Assembly: GCF_032229445.1 (NCBI RefSeq)
Contig: NZ_JAVTWC010000056.1
Location: forward strand, 1 to 64,000
Length of the DNA stretch: 64,000 nucleotides
Direction of reading: 5' to 3'
Origin: Tahibacter sp032229445
GTDB taxonomy: Bacteria > Pseudomonadota > Gammaproteobacteria > Xanthomonadales > Rhodanobacteraceae
Part shown: positions 37,172 to 45,840 of the stretch, piece by piece
Numbering within the stretch: the stretch's first letter is position 1
How the letters are laid out: every line of letters begins with the position of its first letter
Translations under genes and position numbers: made by a program
The notes under the pieces: model-generated
What the model saw: the letters and a program-made list of their open reading frames with translations, nothing else
What the model was told of the DNA's origin: nothing
The model's database searches: none

Positions 37172-37954
37172 CTAGATCCCGGTCATGCCGAGAATGTTGT
37201 AGCCCGAGTCCACATAGGTAATTTCGCCGGTGATGCCCGAGGCCAGGTCCGAGCTCAGGAACGCGGCTACATTGCCCACCTCGTCGATGGTCACGCTGCG
37301 TCGCAGCGGCGCATGTTCCTCGACATGGTCGAGCATCCTGCGGAAGTTGGAGATGCCGGCCGCTGCCAGCGTCTTGATCGGGCCGGCCGAGATCGCGTTG
37401 ACGCGGATGCCGTCCGGACCCAGGTTGAACGCAAGGTAGCGTACGCAGGCCTCGAGACTGGCCTTGGCCAGACCCATGACGTTGTAGTTGGACAGGGCGC
37501 GCTCGGCGCCCAGATAACTCAGGGTCAGCACCGAACCGTTACGACCTTGCATCAGCGGGCGTGCGCCCTTGGACAGGGCGGCAAGGCTGTAGCTGGAAAC
37601 ATCGTGGGCGATGGCGAAGTTCTCGCGCGTCAGCCCGTCGAGGAAGCCGCCCTGCAGCGCTTCGCGCGGCGCGAAGCCGACCGAATGCACGAGGATATCG
37701 AAGCCGTCCCAGTGCTTGCCGAGCTCGGCGAACATGCCGTCGATTTCGGCGTCGGTGGAGACGTCGCAGGGCAGCACGATATTGCTGCCGAACGCATTCG
37801 CTGCTTCGTCGACGCGATCGCGCAAGCGTTCATTCTGGTAGGTGAAAGCCAGTTGCGCTCCTTCGCGATGCATCGCATTGGCGATGCCCCAGGCGATGGA
37901 GCGCTGGCTGGCGATGCCGACGATCAGCGCGCGCTTGCCATGCAGAAAACCCAT
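37172..37954 (-). CDS. fabI: Enoyl-ACP reductase FabI (NADH)
   Basis: 260 residues. Short-chain dehydrogenase fold with GIASQRSIAWGIA at the nucleotide site and catalytic SYLGAERALSNYNVMGLAKASLE, with the Tyr-(x6)-Lys arrangement of FabI. It reduces enoyl-ACP in the last step of each fatty-acid elongation cycle and is the triclosan/isoniazid-class target. Single gene with its own transcription; 239 bp separate it from mltD upstream on the same strand. Confidence 0.97.
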   Translation of the reverse strand: MGFLHGKRALIVGIASQRSIAWGIANAMHREGAQLAFTYQNERLRDRVDEAANAFGSNIVLPCDVSTDAEIDGMFAELGKHWDGFDILVHSVGFAPREALQGGFLDGLTRENFAIAHDVSSYSLAALSKGARPLMQGRNGSVLTLSYLGAERALSNYNVMGLAKASLEACVRYLAFNLGPDGIRVNAISAGPIKTLAAAGISNFRRMLDHVEEHAPLRRSVTIDEVGNVAAFLSSDLASGITGEITYVDSGYNILGMTGI

Positions 37955-38193
37955 GAAACCTCCGATAAATGGTGAAGCCGTCCGCGGTAAGACCTGGATG
38001 ATCGAGGACTGTCGCTCGGTGCCCGGCGCTGTTGTTCACAAACACGCTGGATGCAGGCTGTGCAGAGATCGGACCTCCACGAACGAAGCCGTCCCGCATC
38101 GCCGAGGAACCTCCCTAACAACGCTGAAGTGTAGCGGTTTGTCCACGGCGGTGTTCGAACACGCGTTTGTCCTCGTCGTGGCGTGGCCACGCA

Positions 38194-39609
38194 TCAGTCC
38201 ACTGCCTGGATGAACAGTTTTTGCCCCGGCTTGAGCTGCGCCTTGTCGCTGAGCTTGTTCCAGCGGCGCAGATTATTGACGCTGACTCTGTGCGTCTTGG
38301 CCAGAGTCCACAAATTGTCGCCGCTCTTGACCGTAACCGTTGTCGACCGGCGCTGCTGCGCTTCGGGTGACAGCGGCAGCGGCAGCGGTTCTGCTGACGT
38401 ACCGACGCTCTTGATCAGCGCCGACGGCAGAAAGACGGTTGCGCCCGCGGCGAATTGGCGTGCGGGGTCGACGCCATTGGCTGCCCCGACCAGATCGATG
38501 GGCACGGCCGCCGCACCGGCCAGCTCTTCTACGCCGCGCCGTTCGCGCAACTTGACCGCGTCCCAGGTGCTCCAGGCACTGGGTGCGAGCTGGGTATAGC
38601 GTTGCTGGAAGCGCGACAGCGATGGCTTGGGCAACAGCAGATGCATCGGCGCCGACGCGGAGATACGCGACTGGCGATGACCAGCGTTGTAACGGCGCAG
38701 TGTGTCTTCCGGCACATCGGCCAGGCGTGCCGCTACGCGTATGTCGAGGGGGGCGGTCAGCGTCACGCGCACCAGATGATCGTCGGCGGAAGGCTCCGGC
38801 AGCGTCACGCCGAAGCGCTTCGGGTCATTGATGACGCAGCCCAGCGCCAGTAGCTTGGCCAGATGATCGTGCGTGATCGGCGAAAGTTTCAGGCTGGCGA
38901 TGTCCTCGCGGCTCAATGCCGAGCGGTTTTCCTGCAGCAGTTTCTTGACGCGGTATTCGCCGGCATTGAACGCCATGTCGACCAGGCGCCAGTCGCCGAA
39001 TTCGTCCTGATAGCGCTTGAGCATGCCGACGGCCGCGTTGCTCGAGGCCCAGGCGTCGAGCCGTCCGTCATAGTGCGGCGAAACCTGCAGGCCTACGCTG
39101 CGTGCCGTTTCCGGCATGAATTGCCACATCCCCGCCGGCGTCCCGCTGCGGCCGGCGATCGGCTCATAGTGGCTTTCGAGGTACGGCAGCAGCGCGAACT
39201 CGCCCGGCAGGTCCTGACGTTCGAGTTCATCCAGCACCAGCATCAGAAACGGCAGCGCGCGTTTCAGCGAGGCCGCGAAACGGCCCGGGCCCTGCGTATA
39301 GGTGCGTGCCCAGCGCTGCACCGCCGGGCTGTATTCGCAGCCGGGCATCGCAAAGCGTGTGCGCAAGCGCACCCAGACCGAATTCGCATCGGCGATGTTC
39401 CTGGACTCGACCGTCGTCAGATCCGGTATCGGCGCAAGCGGCACGTCGATCGACTCCGGCGGCGCCACACGCAGGTCGAGCGGTGGCAGCGTAGTTACCG
39501 TCGGAATCGCCGTGTCGTGCCCGAGAGGCTGTTTCGGCGCGGTTGCGCAGGCGGCGAGCAGCACGGCAGGCAACAGCGCAAGAAATCGCTTCGACAGATG
39601 CTTCACCAT
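38194..39609 (-). CDS. mltD: Membrane-bound lytic murein transglycosylase D
   Basis: 471 residues, lipoprotein with signal MVKHLSKRFLALLPAVLLAAC (lipobox LAAC). The SLT domain has FALLPYLESHYEPIAGRSGTPAGMWQFMPETARSVGL, whose Glu in YLES is the catalytic acid. One LysM domain is clear at the C-terminus (VKSGDNLWTLAKTHRVSVNNLRRWN...LKPGQKLFI), fewer than the several seen in some MltD proteins. It cleaves peptidoglycan glycan strands at the outer membrane. Its start overlaps the gloB stop by seven bases. Confidence 0.95.
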   Translation of the reverse strand: MVKHLSKRFLALLPAVLLAACATAPKQPLGHDTAIPTVTTLPPLDLRVAPPESIDVPLAPIPDLTTVESRNIADANSVWVRLRTRFAMPGCEYSPAVQRWARTYTQGPGRFAASLKRALPFLMLVLDELERQDLPGEFALLPYLESHYEPIAGRSGTPAGMWQFMPETARSVGLQVSPHYDGRLDAWASSNAAVGMLKRYQDEFGDWRLVDMAFNAGEYRVKKLLQENRSALSREDIASLKLSPITHDHLAKLLALGCVINDPKRFGVTLPEPSADDHLVRVTLTAPLDIRVAARLADVPEDTLRRYNAGHRQSRISASAPMHLLLPKPSLSRFQQRYTQLAPSAWSTWDAVKLRERRGVEELAGAAAVPIDLVGAANGVDPARQFAAGATVFLPSALIKSVGTSAEPLPLPLSPEAQQRRSTTVTVKSGDNLWTLAKTHRVSVNNLRRWNKLSDKAQLKPGQKLFIQAVD

Positions 39610-40382
39610 GTGGCGGGTACCCGAAACTGATCCTTGCCCCGGCGCAGCGCCGCGAAGCGCTCCACGCGCGCGCTGGCGGGGATGCCATGGCGTTCGCCCC
39701 AGGCAATCACGCTGGGTTCGTCCGTGCGCAGGAAAGGATTTGTGGCGCGCTCCTGCGCGATCGTGCTCGGTACGCTGGGACGGCCCTGGGCGCGTAGTGT
39801 GCGTACCTCGTCGACGCGCGCGCGCAACTGGGGATTGCCGGGTTCCACCGTAGCTGCATACGCACAGTTCGACCAGGTGTATTCATGCGCGCAGCACACG
39901 GCCGTTTCGGGTGGCAGCGCGGCCAGCGCGTCGAGCGAGGCGAGCATCTGCGCCGGCGTACCCTCGAACAGGCGTCCGCAGCCGGCACTGAACAAGGTGT
40001 CGCCGCAGAACAGCAGGCCGCTGCCGTAGTAGCCGATGTGGCTGCGTGTATGGCCGGGCAAGTCGAGTACGTGCAGACGAAGGCTAGGGGCGGCGAGATC
40101 GACAGCGTCGCCGCCGCCGACGCGCCGTGTCGCCAACGGAATGCGTTCGTCGGCCGGCGCCAACACCTCGACGTCGAACTGCGCGCACAGCGCTGCCACG
40201 CCGCCGATGTGATCGTTGTGGTGATGGGTCAGCAGGATCGCCTGCAGCCGAAGGTTCAGCCGCTGCAGCGCCGTGACGACGGGGGCCGCGTCACCAGGGT
40301 CGATGACGACCGCATGGATCCCGTCGTGGACCAGCCACAGGTAGTTGTCGTCGAAGGCGGGAATGGGCTCGATGCGCAGCAC
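39603..40382 (-). CDS. gloB: Hydroxyacylglutathione hydrolase (glyoxalase II)
   Basis: 259 residues from a GTG at 40382 (GTG-CTG-CGC-ATC); no in-frame ATG is suitably placed. Metallo-beta-lactamase fold with THHHNDHIGG (di-metal site), DLPGHTRSHIGY, LFCGDTLFSAGCGR and the C-terminal HEYTWSN and RTDEPSV segments of glyoxalase II. It hydrolyses S-lactoylglutathione to lactate and glutathione. The block mltD-gloB-methyltransferase-rnhA-dnaQ matches the gene order of E. coli. Confidence 0.95.
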   Translation of the reverse strand: MLRIEPIPAFDDNYLWLVHDGIHAVVIDPGDAAPVVTALQRLNLRLQAILLTHHHNDHIGGVAALCAQFDVEVLAPADERIPLATRRVGGGDAVDLAAPSLRLHVLDLPGHTRSHIGYYGSGLLFCGDTLFSAGCGRLFEGTPAQMLASLDALAALPPETAVCCAHEYTWSNCAYAATVEPGNPQLRARVDEVRTLRAQGRPSVPSTIAQERATNPFLRTDEPSVIAWGERHGIPASARVERFAALRRGKDQFRVPATW

Positions 40383-40529
40383 GGCATTTTGGCGGACAGA
40401 TCGGGACGCGGGACTATAGCCGCGGCTCCGGCGCTGCTCGTTAAGGCCGTTTAACGCCGCGCGTGTTGCGATGCGGGACAAGGCGGGTCGACTTGGCGCA
40501 GAATCCGCGTTCCCTGACGCTCGCCACCT

Positions 40530-41219
40530 ATGCTTCTGCAGCCACAGCCGCCATTTCCAACCGCCGCGCTGCGTGACGTGTTTGCGCAGGAGCGTGCCGC
40601 GCTTGCCCCTGAATGCGCCGGCGTGTTCGGACGCCAGGGGCTGTTTGTCGGCTGCGATGCGGAACTCGTAGCTCATATGGCGGCCCCGATGCTTGGACGG
40701 CGCCTGGGGTTGCGCGTGCTGGCGCCTGACCGGCTGACCGGCGACGCTGTGTGCGCACCGGCCGAACTGCCGTTTCCCGACGACAGTTTCCGCCTGGTCG
40801 TTGTACAGCATGCGTTCGAGCGCGTTGCCGACGCTGCGGGAATGCGCGCAGAGATCGTGCGTGTGCTCGAGTCCGGCGGTACCGCGATGATCGTGGGCTT
40901 TGCGCGGTTCGGCGCCTGGCGCCCGTGGCTGGCCTGGCACGGCCGCGACCAGCCGCCCTGGCACTACGCCTCCGCAGCCACCTGGCGCCGCGCTCTGGCG
41001 CGCGGCGGCGTCGATGTCTACGCCCAGCGTCGCATCGGACCGTCGCGTATTGCCGTAGGCGGTGGAAGTGTTCTGCTGCCAGCGGCGTTTCGTTCGAGCT
41101 GGCTGCTGCTTGCACGCAAGCGCAACACCCACGCGCTGCTGCGCACGCATCCGGCCGCGCTGCAGCCGCGCGGTGTGCGCGCCAATCTGGCCTCCGGCAC
41201 GCAGCGCGCCTCGGCATGA
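40530..41219 (+). CDS. SAM-dependent methyltransferase, YafS-like
   Basis: 229 residues. Class I methyltransferase, weak in the glycine motif (FVGCDAE) but clear later: AELPFPDDSFRLVVVQHAFERVADAAGMRAEIVRVLESGGTAMIVGF. The position between gloB and rnhA is that of E. coli yafS. The target is unknown. The stop overlaps the rnhA start as ATGA, so the two are translationally coupled. Confidence 0.85.
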   Translation: MLLQPQPPFPTAALRDVFAQERAALAPECAGVFGRQGLFVGCDAELVAHMAAPMLGRRLGLRVLAPDRLTGDAVCAPAELPFPDDSFRLVVVQHAFERVADAAGMRAEIVRVLESGGTAMIVGFARFGAWRPWLAWHGRDQPPWHYASAATWRRALARGGVDVYAQRRIGPSRIAVGGGSVLLPAAFRSSWLLLARKRNTHALLRTHPAALQPRGVRANLASGTQRASA

Positions 41220-41668
41220 GTGAGCCGATGATCGTCGATGTCTTCACCGACGGCGCCTGCCTAGGTAACCCGGGGCCGGGCGGTTGGGCCGCGCTGTTGC
41301 GTTATGGAAAAATAGAAAAAGTAATATCCGGCAGCGAAGCGGAGACCACCAACAATCGCATGGAACTCATGGGCGCGATCGGTGCGCTCGAAGCGCTGAC
41401 GCGCTCCTGCGGCGTGCGCATCACCACCGATTCGCAATACGTCAAGCAGGGCATGGAGCAGTGGCTGGCGCGCTGGCAGGCCAACGGCTGGCGTACCTCG
41501 GACAAAAAGCCGGTCAAGAACCAGGACCTGTGGCAGCGCCTCGCACAGGCCGTCGCGCGGCATCAGGTGCAGTGGTTCTGGACCCGCGGTCACTCGGGTC
41601 ATGCGGACAACGAACGCGTGGATCGTGCGGCGCGCCTCGCCGCCGAACGCCAGAGCCAGGACGCCTGA
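41216..41668 (+). CDS. rnhA: Ribonuclease HI
   Basis: 150 residues from the ATG at 41216. Catalytic acidic residues are visible: Asp in FTDGACLGNPGPGGW, Glu in NRMELMGAI, Asp in TTDSQYVKQG and Asp in NERVDRAAR, with the basic handle WRTSDKKPVKNQDLW. It degrades RNA in RNA-DNA hybrids. The stop overlaps the dnaQ start as TGATG. Confidence 0.97.
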   Translation: MSEPMIVDVFTDGACLGNPGPGGWAALLRYGKIEKVISGSEAETTNNRMELMGAIGALEALTRSCGVRITTDSQYVKQGMEQWLARWQANGWRTSDKKPVKNQDLWQRLAQAVARHQVQWFWTRGHSGHADNERVDRAARLAAERQSQDA

Positions 41669-42387
41669 TGCGCCAGATCGTGCTAGATACCGAAACCACT
41701 GGCCTCGACGCCGCGCGCGGACACCGGCTGATCGAACTGGGCTGCGTGGAACTGCTTGCGCGACGCACCAGCGGGAGCCGCTTCCACCGCTATCTGAATC
41801 CCGAGCGCGACATCGATGCGGGCGCCCAGGCCGTGCACGGCATCAGCATCGAGTTCCTCGCTGACAAACCGCGCTTCGCCGACGTCGCTGATGAGTTTCT
41901 GGCGTATATCAAGGGAGCCGAGCTCGTCATCCACAACGCGGCCTTCGATGTCGGCTTCATTGATGCGGAGCTGGCTCGTCTGGGACCACAGTACGGCCGC
42001 ATCCGCGATCACGCGACGGTGCTCGATACGCTGGCGCTGGCGCGAGAGACTTACCCAGGCCAGCGCAACAGCCTCGACGCGCTGTGCAAGCGCCTGGATA
42101 TCGACAACAGCCATCGCGAACTGCACGGCGCGTTGCTCGACGCCGAAATCCTGGCTGACGTCTATCTGGCCCTGACCGCAGGGCAGGGCGCGCTCGACTT
42201 CGCCGTGGAGACCGAGTCACCCCAGGCCAAGGCCTCCGCCTTCCATGCGGCTGGCGATCGTCCGGCCGTGCGCGTGCGCCTGGCTGATTTGGAAGAACTC
42301 GCCGCGCACGAAGCGCGGCTTTCCGCCATCGACAAGGCCAGCAAGGGGGGCTGCGTGTGGCGCCGCGTCGAGCCCGCCGCCGCCTGA
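41668..42387 (+). CDS. dnaQ: DNA polymerase III epsilon subunit
   Basis: 239 residues from the ATG at 41668. The DEDDh exonuclease is complete: LDTETTGLD (ExoI), VHNAAFDVGFIDAEL-type ExoII, and HRELHGALLDAEILADVY (ExoIII). The 60-residue C-terminal tail binds the polymerase alpha subunit. It proofreads replication. It is co-transcribed with rnhA, although in E. coli the two are divergent. Confidence 0.97.
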   Translation: MRQIVLDTETTGLDAARGHRLIELGCVELLARRTSGSRFHRYLNPERDIDAGAQAVHGISIEFLADKPRFADVADEFLAYIKGAELVIHNAAFDVGFIDAELARLGPQYGRIRDHATVLDTLALARETYPGQRNSLDALCKRLDIDNSHRELHGALLDAEILADVYLALTAGQGALDFAVETESPQAKASAFHAAGDRPAVRVRLADLEELAAHEARLSAIDKASKGGCVWRRVEPAAA

Positions 42388-42575
42388 GGTGCCGCGCGAC
42401 GCTGCCTGACGCGGAATGTCAGGATTCGCCGTCGTTTTTCGTTCTATGCCCGAGAGCTGGAATTCGCAACCGCCGCGCCTGTGGCGGAGCGCGTCCCGCT
42501 CGCCAGTGCACATGGCATAATCGGCCAGCGCGCCCAGCAGCCGCCAGGGTGCTCGCCTGAATGGGGAGTTCGGGG

Positions 42576-43892
42576 ATGAGACTGCGTACGTGGTTCGTTG
42601 CAGTGTGCGTATTCCTGTTGCCTGGCCTGGTGTCCGCAAGCGCGGTCGAGGCCATCGCCGCGCACAAGCACCTGGGTGTGGCCAGTTGTTCCAACAGCGT
42701 CTGCCATGGTGCTTCGCAGGTATTTCGCGAATCCCACGTCATGCAGAACGAATTCGCCGTGTGGCAGGAAACCGACCCGCACGCGAAGGCCTATACCATT
42801 CTCGAACAGCCTGCTTCGCGCGAAATCGCGCGCAAGCTCGGCATCGGCAACGCGACCGAGGCAAAGATCTGCCTCGACTGCCACGCCGACAACGTACCCG
42901 CGGCGCAGCGCGGCGAACGGTTCCAGATCAGCGACGGCGTCGGCTGCGAGGGCTGCCATGGCGGCGCCGAGCAATGGCTGAACGCCCACGCGGACAAGAG
43001 CGTCGCCCACGCCGACAACCTCGCCAAGGGCATGTACGCGACGGACGATCCGGTCAAGCGGGCCGAGTTGTGCCTGTCCTGCCACATGGGTACGAAGGAC
43101 CGCATGATTACCCACCGCATCATGGGAGCCGGGCATCCGCGCCTGACCTTCGAGCTCGACACCTTTACCTGGCTGGGCCGGCCGCACTACGCGATCGACG
43201 AGGACTGGATCCAGCGCAAGGGCGAATTCAGCGGCGTGCGCGACTGGGCCGTGGGCCAGGGTGTCGCTGCGGCCAATCTGCTCGACCAGCTGACCGATCC
43301 GAAAGCCGGCATGCAAGGCATCTTTCCCGAGCTGGTGCTGTTTAACTGCTTCGCCTGCCACAAACGCATGTCGGACAAGAGCTGGGGGCCGCGTCAGGGC
43401 ACCGGTCTGGGGCCGGGCGTGGTACGGCTGTACGACGCCAATCTCGTGATGTTCCGCCACGTGCTGGCCGCGGTCGACAAGTCGGCCGAGGCGCGCGTGC
43501 TGGAGCAGACCCGCGCACTGCATCGGGCCACGACGGAAAGTCGCGAGGCGACCCTGGCAGCGGCCCGGCGCCTGCGCGCGAGCCTGGCCGAGTTGCTACC
43601 GCGCGTTGCGCAGCACAAGTTCGACGGCGGCAGTCTCACCGCCATCCTGGCCGACATCGAAGCCGACGCGGCACGCGGCGAATACCGCGACTACGACGCG
43701 GCCGAGCAGGCGGCCATGGCGGCGCAGTCGGTCATCGTCGCCTTCGAGAATACTGGCGCGATCGACAAGGCGCGCGCGGATGCGCTGAAGGCCAGGCTCG
43801 ACGGCGTCTACGCCGTGCTCAAGAACGAGAACGGGTATTCCATGGGCAGCTTCCAGGCGGCGCTGAAATCGCTCAAGGGCGGCGCGCCGTAG
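42576..43892 (+). CDS. Periplasmic multiheme c-type cytochrome (c554 family)
   Basis: 438 residues from the ATG at 42576, with GGGGAG upstream; an ATG five codons earlier lacks this. The signal peptide ends near residue 22 (VSASA). Five heme sites: one CX4CH at residues 38-44 (CSNSVCH), then CLDCH, CEGCH, CLSCH and CFACH. Similar CX4CH-first proteins occur among c554-like cytochromes, from memory. The region after about residue 280 is helical without hemes (Arg/Ala-rich). It would shuttle electrons in the periplasm. No redox partner gene lies nearby, so its pathway is open. Confidence 0.85.
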   Translation: MRLRTWFVAVCVFLLPGLVSASAVEAIAAHKHLGVASCSNSVCHGASQVFRESHVMQNEFAVWQETDPHAKAYTILEQPASREIARKLGIGNATEAKICLDCHADNVPAAQRGERFQISDGVGCEGCHGGAEQWLNAHADKSVAHADNLAKGMYATDDPVKRAELCLSCHMGTKDRMITHRIMGAGHPRLTFELDTFTWLGRPHYAIDEDWIQRKGEFSGVRDWAVGQGVAAANLLDQLTDPKAGMQGIFPELVLFNCFACHKRMSDKSWGPRQGTGLGPGVVRLYDANLVMFRHVLAAVDKSAEARVLEQTRALHRATTESREATLAAARRLRASLAELLPRVAQHKFDGGSLTAILADIEADAARGEYRDYDAAEQAAMAAQSVIVAFENTGAIDKARADALKARLDGVYAVLKNENGYSMGSFQAALKSLKGGAP

Positions 43893-43907
43893 CCGGGGCG
43901 CTGTACG

Positions 43908-43934
43908 GTATGCGCGGCTTTGAGCCGCGCATAC
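43908..43934 (+). terminator. Perfect 11-bp hairpin after cytochrome gene
   Basis: GTATGCGCGGC / GCCGCGCATAC with loop TTTGA, 15 bases after the stop. No T-tract. The rest of the gap to 44204 shows nothing that I recognise. Confidence 0.55.
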
Positions 43935-44204
43935 GGTAGGAAACGTGGCGTATTGCATTCGCAGATCGGCCAATCACCTGGCCACGCGAATGTGGAGTGA
44001 CGTGTCGCTACGGTTCCCCCGTCGTACGCCCAGCAGCGCTGACACCCGCCGACGCGCCGTACAGGCATACCACCGACAGCCAGACTTTCACGCAACGTCG
44101 GCCGCTGAACCGCGCCAGCGCTCGGACTATCTTCGCCCCGGACGGCGACGCCGGGCCACACCGCTGTGGAGGCTGATTTCCCCGACGCGAGAATTCGCGC
44201 CTTG

Positions 44205-44906
44205 TCAGCGTCGGCGGATCAATACCACGGTGACGTTGTCTGAACCGCCGCCGTCGAGCGCGGCAAGAATCAGGTGGTCGACGCATTCCTGTGCCGACAG
44301 ATCGGCACGGGCAAGGATGGTGTCAATTTGCGCATCTTCCACTTCTTCGGTCAGGCCGTCACTGCAGAGCAGAATCTGCATGCCCGCCTGCAGCGTACCG
44401 GTGATGGTCTCCACGCGCAGGCTTTGCGGGTCGGTCACGCCCAGCGCCTGGGTGACCACGTTGCGATGCGGGTGCGTGCGCGCCTGTTCGGCCGTGATAG
44501 CGCCCTGCTCGATGAGTTCCTGGACATAGGAGTGATCCTGCGAGAGCTGCTTGAGCGCGCCATTCCAGACGTAGACCCGGCTGTCGCCGACCCAGGCCAT
44601 TTCGAAATGGTCGCCGCTGACGCTGACTGCGGCGACGGTCGTACCCATCGGCAGCGCTTCGGCGCGGCGGTTGGAGTGACGGATGATTTCCTCGTCGGCG
44701 AGCTGGATCGCACGACCGATGGCGGTGCCCTTGCGCACTTCCTCGATCAGTGTATCGCGGGCGATTGCGCTGGCGACTTCGCCGTGCTCATGCCCACCCA
44801 TCCCGTCCGCAACGAGCCACAGACCCAGGTCCGGGTCGGCGTAATACGTGTCTTCGTTGTGCTCGCGGCGCAGGCCTACGTGGGAGCTATGTCCGAATTC
44901 GATCAT
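44205..44906 (-). CDS. PP2C family serine/threonine phosphatase
   Basis: 233 residues from the ATG at 44906. Metal-binding motifs of the PPM family: HNEDTYY, VADGMGGHEHGEVAS, AWVGDSRVYV, CSDGLTEEV and GGGSDNVTVVLI. Cytoplasmic, single domain, no sensor domain. Related stand-alone PP2C enzymes (Stp1/PrpC type) reverse Ser/Thr kinase phosphorylation, including in type VI secretion control. No Ser/Thr protein kinase gene is nearby. Converges on the cytochrome gene. Confidence 0.93.
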   Translation of the reverse strand: MIEFGHSSHVGLRREHNEDTYYADPDLGLWLVADGMGGHEHGEVASAIARDTLIEEVRKGTAIGRAIQLADEEIIRHSNRRAEALPMGTTVAAVSVSGDHFEMAWVGDSRVYVWNGALKQLSQDHSYVQELIEQGAITAEQARTHPHRNVVTQALGVTDPQSLRVETITGTLQAGMQILLCSDGLTEEVEDAQIDTILARADLSAQECVDHLILAALDGGGSDNVTVVLIRRR

Positions 44907-45120
44907 GCGCGAAGCCTGGTTCGGGTTCAGTGGCCATCGCCAGACGCAAGGTGCCGGCATTCATAAAACGGCGGCAGGTGCGAAAAACGAACTGGGTCAT
45001 AGCATGCCGCCGTGCGCCATCCCTAGGCAAGCGCGCGTCGCGGAAGTGAGTCTCCACGATGAAGTAATACGCAATCCCGGAGAAACTTGCGTCAGCCGGA
45101 CGGTTGTCGCGCGCGCCGGC

Positions 45121-45149
45121 TTGAATCCGTTGCGCGTAGCTCGTACTAT
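45121..45149 (+). promoter_or_regulatory. Promoter of tRNA-Ser(CGA)
   Basis: TTGAAT, 17-base spacer, TACTAT, then TCGCGCCCC discriminator. 52 bases before the tRNA, in the 295-bp gap after the PP2C start. Confidence 0.65.
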
Positions 45150-45201
45150 TCGCGCCCCTCGCCGCGCCACCGGCAGGGACGGTCGCAAGGCCGACAGTTC
45201 C

Positions 45202-45292
<91 letters not shown>

Positions 45293-45303
45293 CATCAGCA
45301 AAG

Positions 45304-45329
45304 CGCCCCCTCGCGGGGCGTTTTTGTTT
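45304..45329 (+). terminator. Intrinsic terminator after tRNA-Ser(CGA)
   Basis: CGCCCC / GGGGCG stem with a five-base loop followed by TTTTTGTTTT. A second, weaker GC hairpin with a T-rich tail lies at about 45342-45370. Confidence 0.85.
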
Positions 45330-45427
45330 TCGCCAAGGGTGCACGCCCCCTGGCGGCGCGTTTTCGTTTTCCGCGCGGGCTGCCGGCGTTTTCGGCTACG
45401 CTCGTGCTTTGCCCGGATCCTGCCCGC

Positions 45428-45823
45428 ATGTCGCTGATCACCACTCCGATTTCCCACGGCGAACTGATCGACAAGATCACCATTCTCGAGATCAAGTCCG
45501 AGCAGATCGTCGATCCGTCCAAGCAGGCCAACGTGCGCAAGGAGCTGGATCTGCTGGCCGAGGTGTGGCGCAACGATCCCGCGGCGGCGATCGACATCGA
45601 CGCCGAGCGCGCGCGGCTCAAGCAGGTGAATCAGGCGCTGTGGGATATCGAGGACCGCATCCGCCTCAAGGAAAAGGCACAGGCCTTCGACGCGGAGTTC
45701 ATTGAACTTGCGCGCGCGGTGTATTTCCAGAACGATGACCGCGCCGCGATCAAGCGCGAGATCAATCTCAAGCTCGGCTCGCAGCTGATCGAAGAAAAGT
45801 CGTACCAGGACTACAAGAGCTAG
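45428..45823 (+). CDS. DUF6165 family protein
   Basis: 131 residues from the ATG at 45428 (MSLITTPISHGELIDKITILEIKSEQI). The ELIDKITILEIK block and the helical pattern (RKELDLLAEVW, LWDIEDRIRLKEKAQAFDAEFIELARAVYFQNDDRA) fit the small proteins named DUF6165, from memory. All-helical, soluble, function unknown. It is often next to glycosyltransferases, as here. Its stop lies in a tandem 15-bp duplication shared with the end of the converging gene. Confidence 0.75.
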   Translation: MSLITTPISHGELIDKITILEIKSEQIVDPSKQANVRKELDLLAEVWRNDPAAAIDIDAERARLKQVNQALWDIEDRIRLKEKAQAFDAEFIELARAVYFQNDDRAAIKREINLKLGSQLIEEKSYQDYKS

Positions 45824-45840
45824 AGCTACAAGAGCTGGAG
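45811..45840. repeat. Tandem 15-bp duplication spanning two gene ends
   Basis: Units CTACAAGAGCTAGAG (45811-45825) and CTACAAGAGCTGGAG (45826-45840) differ at one base. The first contains the TAG of the DUF6165 gene; the second supplies, on the other strand, the TAG and last four codons of the glycosyltransferase. Confidence 0.9.
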
